A stretch of DNA of 35,478 bases from Qipengyuania sp. GTDB taxonomy: Bacteria; Pseudomonadota; Alphaproteobacteria; Sphingomonadales; Sphingomonadaceae. Under the pieces are notes generated by a model that was not told where the DNA came from, did not search any database, and saw only the letters and a program-made list of their open reading frames with translations. The position numbers were made by a program, and so were the translations under genes. Positions within the stretch are counted from its first letter, which is position 1, and the number at the start of each line of letters is the position of its first letter. The stretch spans positions 1 to 35,478 of the forward strand of contig JAIETR010000058.1 of assembly GCA_019745075.1 (NCBI GenBank), given 5' to 3'. Of the stretch, positions 30,545 through 35,478 are shown piece by piece.

Positions 30545-31023
30545 AGCTGGCCCCGACCGTCTGCCTGGTGGTGCTGCTCGCCGCCTGTTCGCCCCAGCCC
30601 GCCGCCGAGGCGACTCCGGCTGCGGACGCGGGGACACCTGCCCGCCACCGCGAATCCGGGCTCGCGGTGGTCCCTCTGACGGTGACCACCGCGACCGCGA
30701 CCCACCGCTTCCAGGTGGAGGTGGCGGCGACGCCGGCCGCGCAGCAGAAGGGCCTGATGTTCCGCACCGCGATGGGGCCGGACGAAGGGATGATCTTCCC
30801 CAACAGCCCGCCGCAAGTCCGCAGCTTCTGGATGAAGAACACCGTCATCCCGCTCGACATCGTCTATATCGGGCCCGACCGGCGGGTTCTCAACATCGTC
30901 CACGGCGAGCCCTATTCGACCGAATCGCTGCCTTCCGCCGGTCCGGTGATCAATGTCCTCGAGCTCGTCGCCGGACGGTCGGCCGAACTGGGCATCAAGC
31001 CCGGCGACGTGGTAGCGTGGTGA
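30541..31023 (+). CDS. DUF192-family lipoprotein
   Basis: A 160-residue protein with a lipoprotein signal peptide: VVLLAACSP places the lipidated Cys at residue 16. The mature part is a DUF192 domain (RFQVEVAATPAAQQKGLMFR, FWMKNTVIPLDIVYIGPD, VINVLELVAGRSAELGIKPGD). Members are envelope proteins of unknown biochemical function, often annotated as uncharacterised ACR. It overlaps recX by 4 bp and is followed, 49 bp later, by the NDUFA12 gene, so recX-DUF192 is probably one transcript. Confidence 0.88.
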   Translation: MKLAPTVCLVVLLAACSPQPAAEATPAADAGTPARHRESGLAVVPLTVTTATATHRFQVEVAATPAAQQKGLMFRTAMGPDEGMIFPNSPPQVRSFWMKNTVIPLDIVYIGPDRRVLNIVHGEPYSTESLPSAGPVINVLELVAGRSAELGIKPGDVVAW

Positions 31024-31072
31024 CGGCGAGGATGCTTTCCCTGCCCATCGCGATCGGCTAGGCGCGCCGGCG

Positions 31073-31483
31073 ATGAGCATGGCGACCAAGGTTCTGGGCA
31101 AGATTTTCACCTGGTGGGACGGGGCGACCATCGGCACGTCCCTGTGGAGCTGGCGCCACGGCGAGAAGGTCGGCACCGACGGTCAGGGCAACGCCTACTA
31201 CCGCAGCAAGAAGAAGCTCGCGGATGGCCGCGAGCGGCGCTGGGTGATCTACCGGGGCGCCAACGATGCGAGCCGCGTGCCCGCCGAATGGCACGGCTGG
31301 CTCCACGGCGCCTTCGACGGCGTGCCCGAGAGCAATCTGCCGCCGCCGCGCATCTGGGAAGCGGACTACACGCCCAACCCCACCGGCACCGCGGCCGCCT
31401 ATCGTCCGGCGGGCGCGCTAGAGCGGGGCGGCCGGCGCGCCGCCGCCACCGGCGATTACGAAGCCTGGTCGCCGGACGCCTAG
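31073..31483 (+). CDS. NADH:ubiquinone oxidoreductase accessory subunit, NDUFA12 family
   Basis: A 136-residue protein of the NDUFA12/B17.2 family, an accessory subunit of alphaproteobacterial and mitochondrial complex I. Diagnostic segments are GTSLWSWRHGEKVGTDGQGN, YYRSKKKLADGRERRWVIY, SRVPAEWHGWLHGAFDG and the tryptophan-rich IWEADYTPNPTGT. No TM helix or signal is seen, consistent with a protein on the matrix/cytoplasmic side of the complex. ATG 31073 is used; ATG 31079 would remove two residues. It precedes the DUF2155 gene by 7 bp, a pairing often seen in this bacterial group. Confidence 0.92.
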   Translation: MSMATKVLGKIFTWWDGATIGTSLWSWRHGEKVGTDGQGNAYYRSKKKLADGRERRWVIYRGANDASRVPAEWHGWLHGAFDGVPESNLPPPRIWEADYTPNPTGTAAAYRPAGALERGGRRAAATGDYEAWSPDA

Positions 31484-31490
31484 GGGCCCG

Positions 31491-32096
31491 ATGCATCGCG
31501 TCTACATCGCGTTCGCACCGGTTGCGCTCGCCGCCTGCTCGGAGGCGCCGCCGCTGCCGAGGCCGGTCGAAACCGAGGTCCCCGAGGAATTCCGCCGCCC
31601 GGTCGCCGCGCCTCCCGCCGCGCCGGTCGGGGCGAGCATCGGCACGCCGATGAAGGACCGCGTCGCGACCATCGGCCTGCTCAACAAGCGCAACAACATC
31701 GCCCAGGATCTGACGCTCAAGCCCGGCGAGACCCGCCGCTTCGGCGACGTCGTCGTCGCGCTCAAGGCCTGCGAGCGCACCGCGCCGTGGGAGATGCCGC
31801 AGGAGACCGGCGCCTTCCTGCAGGTCTTCATCCAGCAGGCGCGTGGGGGGCAGGGGTTCGCCAAGGTGTTTTCGGGCTGGCTGTTCCGCGAATCGCCCAG
31901 CCTCAACGTGGTCGAGCACCCGATCTACGATGTCTGGGTCAAGGACTGCGCGATGCGCTTCCCGGGAGAAGAGGCAGCTCCAGCCGACACGCCCGCCGCG
32001 TCCGCCCCGGCACCGAGGCCGAGGCCGGCGCCTACGGCTTCGCCTTCCCCTTCGCCCGCCCCTTCGCCCGAGGCCGCGAACGATATCACCGCCTGA
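31491..32096 (+). CDS. DUF2155-domain lipoprotein
   Basis: A 201-residue predicted lipoprotein (signal ending VALAAC, Cys at about 16). The DUF2155 domain (about 55-160) shows DLTLKPGETRRFGDVVVALKAC, CERTAPWEMPQETGAFLQVF and HPIYDVWVKDCAMRF. The function is not known. The C-terminal 40 residues are a Pro/Ala/Ser tail (APAPRPRPAPTASPSPSPAP). That tail is encoded entirely within an antisense overlap with the aat gene, so each gene's low-complexity tail is the complement of the other's. It follows the NDUFA12 gene closely and is likely co-transcribed with it. Confidence 0.87.
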   Translation: MHRVYIAFAPVALAACSEAPPLPRPVETEVPEEFRRPVAAPPAAPVGASIGTPMKDRVATIGLLNKRNNIAQDLTLKPGETRRFGDVVVALKACERTAPWEMPQETGAFLQVFIQQARGGQGFAKVFSGWLFRESPSLNVVEHPIYDVWVKDCAMRFPGEEAAPADTPAASAPAPRPRPAPTASPSPSPAPSPEAANDITA

Positions 32097-32725
32097 GGCA
32101 GGGTGCGGGCCGGGGCGCCGCGCGCGGCCTCGAGCCGCCGCAGATAGGCCTTCTGCGTGATCGGCACCGCGCCGAGCGAGGCCAGGTGGCGGGTCATGAA
32201 CTGGCAGTCGAGCAGTTCGAAGCCGGCGCGGCGCAGCCCCGCCACCAGCCACGCGAGCGCCACCTTGCTGGCGTCGTCGGCGCGGCTGAACATGCTCTCG
32301 CCGCAGAACACCCGGTCGAAGGCGACCCCGTAGAGCCCTCCCGCCAGCACCTCGCCGCCATCCTCGCCGGGCAACCAGCACTCGATCGAATGCGCGTGCC
32401 CCAGGGCATGGAGCGTCAGATAGCTGGCCTCGATCCGCCGGCTGATCCAGCTTTCCGCATGCTCCTCGCGCGGCGCGGCGCAGGCAGCGATCACGGCGGC
32501 GAAGGCCTCGTCGCAGCTGACCCGGAAGCGGTCGCGCCGCAGGACTTTGGCGAGGCTTTTCGAGAGCCGGAAGCCATCGAGCGGAATGATCGCCCGCTCC
32601 TGCGGCTCGACCCAATAGACCTCGGCATCGTCGCGGTGATCGGCCATCGGGAAGATGCCGCTGCGATAGGCGAGCAGCAGCAGCTCGCTCGGAATCGGCT
32701 CGGGTTGGCGGACGGGGGCGTGCAT
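31925..32725 (-). CDS. aat: Leucyl/phenylalanyl-tRNA--protein transferase
   Basis: Adds Leu or Phe from aminoacyl-tRNA to proteins with N-terminal Lys or Arg, marking them for ClpAP (N-degron pathway). Family motifs are LAYRSGIFPMADH, WISRRIEASYLTLHALGHAHS, LAGGLYGVAFDRVFCGESMF, SRADDASKVAL and LDCQFMTRHLASLGA. The expected end near PQAVISF is followed by about 50 extra Gly/Ala/Glu-rich residues (GEGAGEGEGEAVGAGLGLGA) that lie antisense to the DUF2155 tail. ATG 32725 is chosen; a GTG at 32755 would add ten residues. The palindromic repeat starts 30 bp upstream of the ATG. Confidence 0.92.
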   Translation of the reverse strand: MHAPVRQPEPIPSELLLLAYRSGIFPMADHRDDAEVYWVEPQERAIIPLDGFRLSKSLAKVLRRDRFRVSCDEAFAAVIAACAAPREEHAESWISRRIEASYLTLHALGHAHSIECWLPGEDGGEVLAGGLYGVAFDRVFCGESMFSRADDASKVALAWLVAGLRRAGFELLDCQFMTRHLASLGAVPITQKAYLRRLEAARGAPARTLPQAVISFAASGEGAGEGEGEAVGAGLGLGAGADAAGVSAGAASSPGKRIAQSLTQTS

Positions 32726-32755
32726 CTTCGACGATTGTACCAGTGTGGAGGTCAC

Positions 32756-32828
32756 GTGTCTCGACTACGCTCGACACGAACGGAACCTCTGGAACGATAG
32801 CCGTTCGTGTCGAGCGTAGTCGAGACAC
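32756..32828. repeat. Perfect 28-bp palindromic repeat
   Basis: Two perfectly complementary 28-bp arms (32756-32783 and 32801-32828) flank a 17-bp loop. The arms begin GTGTCTCGACTACGCTC and contain GACACGAACGG. It lies between aat and tRNA-Trp. Short dispersed palindromes of this type are, to my recollection, common in Erythrobacter-like genomes, so I read it as a REP-like element rather than a terminator; no T-run follows on either side. Confidence 0.85.
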
Positions 32829-32845
32829 CCAGGGCCAACACCGCC

Positions 32846-32874
32846 TTGCCAAAGCCCCACCCTCCTAGTAGGGG
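32846..32874 (+). promoter_or_regulatory. Predicted promoter of tRNA-Trp
   Basis: TTGCCA (32846-32851) and TAGGGG (32869-32874) are 17 bp apart, with a GC-rich discriminator and 14 bp to the tRNA 5' end. The position and GC-rich start region fit a stable-RNA promoter. Support is by motif and position only. Confidence 0.35.
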
Positions 32875-32888
32875 GCGCGGCCTGCTGC

Positions 32889-32964
32889 AGGGGTGTAGCT
32901 CAGCTGGTAGAGCATCGGTCTCCAAAACCGAGGGCCACGGGTTCGAATCCTGTCACCCCTGCCA
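32889..32964 (+). tRNA. tRNA-Trp (anticodon CCA)
   Basis: A 76-nt cloverleaf. The acceptor stem AGGGGTG pairs with CACCCCT, the D arm is GCTCAGCTGGTAGAGC, the anticodon arm TCGGTCTCCAAAACCGA has CCA in the loop, and the T arm is CACGGGTTCGAATCCTGTC (one G-U). Encoded CCA is present. tRNA-Trp upstream of secE-nusG is the common bacterial order; here one membrane-protein gene intervenes. Confidence 0.97.
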
Positions 32965-33049
32965 TCTTTTCAGGCCATTTCTCCCCATCGTGGCGCCGCC
33001 GGGCGCTGGCGCGGTTCGCACGGCGCGACTAGGCGGTCGTCATGGGGCT

Positions 33050-34210
33050 GTGGGATCGCTGGGTGAGACGCGCCGACTGGCTGCATGGCGGCCGGGTGCG
33101 CTGCTGGTCGGGCTGGCCGGGCTGATGATCCTGGGTTTCGCATACCGGGAGGCGATGTCGCCCACGGGCAGCGATTTCCTCGCCTTCTGGGGGGCGGGGC
33201 AGGTCACCGCCGCGGGCGATCCCGCCGCCGCCTACGATCTCGCGGTGCAGGAGCGGGTTCAGACCGATACCGGCTCGAAAGGCTGGTTCGCCTTCGTCAA
33301 TCCGCCGCCGTTCCTGTTCGCGGCCGCGCCGCTCGGCCTGCTGTCATTTTCCGCCGCCTGGCCGCTGTGGGTGCTGGCGACCTACGCACTGTGGGCCGTG
33401 GCCTCGGTGCGCGCCTTCCCGCGGCTGTGGCCGCTCGTGCTCGCTTACCCTGGCGCGCTGATCGGGGCGACGCATGCGCAGACCGGCTTGCTGACCGGCG
33501 CGCTGCTGGTTTTCGCCGCCACCCGCCTCGACCGCAATCCGCTGGCCGCAGGGGCTGCGGTGGGCGCACTGATCGTCAAGCCGCATCTCGCCCTGCTGAT
33601 GCCGTTCTGGCTCGGCGCAGGGGGCCGCTGGCGCAGCTTCCTGACCGCCGGGGCAACGGTGTTGCTGCTGCTCGCCCTCAGCGCGCTCGTCTTCGGCCCG
33701 GCGATCCTGCCCGCCTACGCCAGCAGTTGGGGCGCCAGCGCCAGGCTGATGCGCGAGGCGGACTATGATTTCCTGCTGCGGATGTGCTCGGTCTATGCGC
33801 CGCTGCGGCTTTATGCGGGAAACGGCGTCGGGCTGGCGGTCGCGGGGGTGCTGGGGCTGGCGACGATCGCGGTGGCGATGCTTTCCTGGCGGCGCTTCGG
33901 CGGCGATGCGCGGGCGAGCGGCGCGGCGGTGCTCGCGGCAACCGCGCTGGCCTCGCCCTATCTGTTCAACTACGATCTGCCGTTCCTGATCGTGCCGACG
34001 CTGTGGTTGGTCGAACAGGGGCTCGCCAGGGGTTTCCGCGACTACGAGAAGCTCGGTCTGGTGGCGCTCTGGCTCGCGCCTTACGCCACCCGCGCGGCGG
34101 CGCTCCTGATCGGCATCAACCCCATGCCGCTCGCCTCGGTGGCGCTGCTGGCGCTGATCTGGAGCCGCGGCGGCTCGCGCTGGCTTGCAAAGGGCGCGCC
34201 CGCAGCCTAA
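33050..34210 (+). CDS. GT87-like (DUF2029) polytopic membrane protein, possible N-terminal frameshift
   Basis: A membrane protein of about 386 residues with 9-11 hydrophobic helices, matching the glycosyltransferase family 87/DUF2029 group that uses polyprenyl-linked sugars. Key patterns are GSDFLAFWGAGQVTAAGDPAAAYD, FVNPPPFLF, LVLAYPGALIGATHAQTGLL and IVKPHLALLMPFW. The best in-frame start is GTG 33050. However, a separate frame from ATG 33042 reads MGLWDRWVRRADWLHGGRVR, which looks like the natural N terminus of these proteins, and stops shortly after. Inserting one base near 33101 would join it to LLVGLAGLMILGF. The gene may therefore carry a one-base deletion or a sequencing error. The acceptor and product are unknown. 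Confidence 0.75.
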   Translation: MGSLGETRRLAAWRPGALLVGLAGLMILGFAYREAMSPTGSDFLAFWGAGQVTAAGDPAAAYDLAVQERVQTDTGSKGWFAFVNPPPFLFAAAPLGLLSFSAAWPLWVLATYALWAVASVRAFPRLWPLVLAYPGALIGATHAQTGLLTGALLVFAATRLDRNPLAAGAAVGALIVKPHLALLMPFWLGAGGRWRSFLTAGATVLLLLALSALVFGPAILPAYASSWGASARLMREADYDFLLRMCSVYAPLRLYAGNGVGLAVAGVLGLATIAVAMLSWRRFGGDARASGAAVLAATALASPYLFNYDLPFLIVPTLWLVEQGLARGFRDYEKLGLVALWLAPYATRAAALLIGINPMPLASVALLALIWSRGGSRWLAKGAPAA

Positions 34211-34354
34211 GGAGCCGCTGCTTTCCGACATCGGAATCCTTGGCTGCGCCGCTCCCGACTTGAACCGGGGCGGCGGCAAACCCATTCCCGGAAGAGGAAA
34301 AGCACAGTTCGGGCGTTACTGGCGCTCGTCTAAAACCGAAGGACCGCCGCCGTC

Positions 34355-34564
34355 ATGGCCGACAACACCAAGCGCAAGCCCTCCCCCGCCGAGTTCCTCA
34401 ATCAGGTCCGCGCCGAGGGCCGCAAGATCGTCTGGCCGACCCGCGAGGAGACGGTGAAGACCGCCATCTTCGTGTTCATCATGATGCTGATCCTGTCGCT
34501 CTTCTTCCTCGGCGTGGATTCGATCTTCGGCGGGATCGTCGGCTGGCTGCTGACGCTGGCCTAA
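34355..34564 (+). CDS. secE: Preprotein translocase subunit SecE
   Basis: A 69-residue single-spanning subunit of the SecYEG channel that clamps SecY. The conserved amphipathic cytoplasmic helix reads SPAEFLNQVRAEGRKIVWPT, then REETVKTAIFVFIMMLILSLFFLGV leads into the TM helix (about 35-60). This is the short one-TM form typical of most bacteria. nusG follows 52 bp downstream, the usual pair. The 144-bp region upstream shows no clear promoter, and the ribosome site is weak. Confidence 0.95.
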   Translation: MADNTKRKPSPAEFLNQVRAEGRKIVWPTREETVKTAIFVFIMMLILSLFFLGVDSIFGGIVGWLLTLA

Positions 34565-34616
34565 GCGCGCGCTTCAACCGAACACAGCCAACAAGGGCCG
34601 AGGCAACAGGAAAATC

Positions 34617-35153
34617 ATGGCACGCTGGTACATCATCCACGCCTATTCGGGCTTCGAGAACAAGGTCCGCGATTCGATCCTCTCCGAGGCCGAGCGCCTC
34701 GGCCTCTCCGACGGGGTCGAGCAGGTCGAGGTTCCGACCGAGACCGTCACCGAGGTCAAGCGCGGCAAGAAGGTCCAGGTCGAGCGCAAGTTCATGCCCG
34801 GCTACGTCCTCGCCAAGCTCAACCTGACCGACGACGTCTATCACCTGGTCAAGAACACCCCCAAGGTGACCGGCTTCCTGGGCACCAACAGCAAGCCGCA
34901 GGCGATCTCCGAAAAGGAGGCCGCGCGCTATTTTGGGGGGATGGAAGAGGCGAAGGCCGCGCCCAAGAAGCAGGTCAGCGTCGATTACGAGATCGGCGAT
35001 CAGGTCAAGGTCAACGCCGGCCCCTTCGCCAGCTTCAACGGTATCGTGGAAGAGCTCGATTTCGACAAGCAGCGCGTCAAGGTGTCGGTCTCTATCTTTG
35101 GCCGCGCGACCCCGGTGGAACTGGCCTTCGAGGAAGTCGAGCTGGTCAAATAG
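34617..35153 (+). CDS. nusG: Transcription termination/antitermination protein NusG
   Basis: A 178-residue transcription elongation factor that binds RNA polymerase through its NGN domain and Rho or ribosomal S10 through its KOW domain. The NGN domain starts [20 protein letters not shown] and includes [20 protein letters not shown]; the KOW domain (about 120-178) has [20 protein letters not shown] and [22 protein letters not shown] 34617 has AGGAAAATC upstream. In most genomes rplK-rplA follow; here the next 116 bp show no gene and then a CRISPR array begins. Confidence 0.97.
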   Translation: MARWYIIHAYSGFENKVRDSILSEAERLGLSDGVEQVEVPTETVTEVKRGKKVQVERKFMPGYVLAKLNLTDDVYHLVKNTPKVTGFLGTNSKPQAISEKEAARYFGGMEEAKAAPKKQVSVDYEIGDQVKVNAGPFASFNGIVEELDFDKQRVKVSVSIFGRATPVELAFEEVELVK

Positions 35154-35269
35154 CGCGTCTAGCGCGCAGTCGCCGGCCACACCAGCGCGAGCGGCAAGAC
35201 GCGGAGCCGGGCCGCCCGTGTGGCAGCACATCCCTTTCTCATGACGGCCAACGCCAAGCGCGACGGGTC

Positions 35270-35478
35270 GTTGCGGTTGGCCTGCGATTTCTGAACTGCT
35301 AGGCCCCTCCTGGTCGATCAAGCGGCTGTTGTTCTGTTGCGGTTGGCCTGCGATTTCTGAACTGCTAGGCCCCATGTCGTCCCCGGCAGCGGCAGCGTTG
35401 CGTTGCGGTTGGCCTGCGATTTCTGAACTGCTAGGCCCGCGCTCATTATGGGCCTGATGGACACCGAGTTGCGGTTGG
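35270..35478 (+). CRISPR. CRISPR array, type II-C-like, running off the window
   Basis: Three complete and one partial identical 36-bp repeats start at 35270, 35336, 35402 and 35468, an exact 66-bp period, leaving three distinct 30-bp spacers (35306-35335, 35372-35401, 35438-35467). The repeat begins GTTGCGGTTGGCCTGCGA and ends TGAACTGCTAGGCC. Repeat length 36, spacer length 30, and the GTTGCGG...GCTA form resemble alphaproteobacterial type II-C (Cas9) arrays. All three spacers start with C, so the repeat could be read as 37 bp. No cas gene or tracrRNA anti-repeat is visible in the window; cas9-cas1-cas2 would be expected beyond the right edge. The 116 bp before it (35154-35269) contain no recognisable leader. 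Confidence 0.93.

Noticed and set aside
32861..32876. Short palindrome-like CCTCCTAGTAGGGG as a terminator upstream of tRNA-Trp
   Set aside because: Stem is very short with mismatches, no T-run, and it overlaps the predicted -10 element.
35216..35253. Possible degenerate first CRISPR repeat before 35270
   Set aside because: Only a short TTTCT stretch and a terminal GCC match, and the distance to the first true repeat is 16 bp instead of 30.
35241..35294. Small ORF running from the pre-array region into the first CRISPR repeat
   Set aside because: It ends inside the repeat, has no ribosome site and no family resemblance; it is a by-product of the repeat sequence.

Overview
The window looks like chromosomal DNA from a high-GC alphaproteobacterium of the order Sphingomonadales (Erythrobacteraceae/Sphingomonadaceae type). 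The reasons are strong G/C wobble bias, an NDUFA12-type complex I protein, a DUF2155 lipoprotein, a sphingomonad-style TonB receptor ending in Phe, an HWE histidine kinase, and a perfect 28-bp palindromic repeat of a kind I associate with this group. The organism call is inference; nothing in the window names a species.

Layout. 1-5236 is a mixed chromosomal block: the 3' part of an acyl-CoA synthetase gene, a ParE/Phd-type toxin-antitoxin pair, msrA, an exported methyltransferase-like protein, aguB overlapping folK, and tRNA-Lys(UUU). 5237-17429 is an accessory catabolic locus built around a divergent TetR-controlled promoter region. Leftward lies a tightly coupled five-gene operon: 3-dehydroshikimate dehydratase fused to an HPPD-like domain, an exported alpha/beta hydrolase, an exported paraoxonase-like beta-propeller, a Tat-exported Nif3-like metalloprotein and a second Nif3-like protein lacking the metal ligands. 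Rightward lie tetR, an aromatic-acid MFS symporter, a TonB-dependent receptor and an NAD-type quinate/shikimate dehydrogenase. The same palindromic operator core occurs in the divergent region and in the promoter of the receptor gene.

17430-27741 carries a DksA/TraR zinc-finger protein, a YhhQ-type queuosine-precursor transporter, a CNT nucleoside transporter, a 2OG-Fe(II) oxygenase, a TonB-like protein, manC-manA (GDP-mannose precursors), and a response regulator and HWE kinase bracketing a PHA-system/XpaC/TelA cluster. A 252-bp TA-flanked MITE with 32-bp inverted repeats sits exactly at the kinase 3' end. 28065-35153 holds a stand-alone fatty acyl-AMP ligase, recX, a DUF192 lipoprotein, NDUFA12, a DUF2155 lipoprotein whose 3' end overlaps aat antisense, tRNA-Trp, a GT87-like membrane protein with a probable N-terminal frameshift, secE and nusG. 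The window ends inside a CRISPR array (36-bp repeats, 30-bp spacers, type II-C-like), right after nusG.

How it fits together. The best candidate for an undescribed system is the 5.6-17.4 kb locus. The predicted route is outer-membrane uptake (TonB receptor), periplasmic processing of a shikimate- or quinate-containing ester or lactone (hydrolase, beta-propeller, Nif3 pair), inner-membrane import (MFS), oxidation to 3-dehydroshikimate, and dehydration to protocatechuate. The roles of the propeller and of the Nif3 pair are not explained by known quinate/shikimate pathways.
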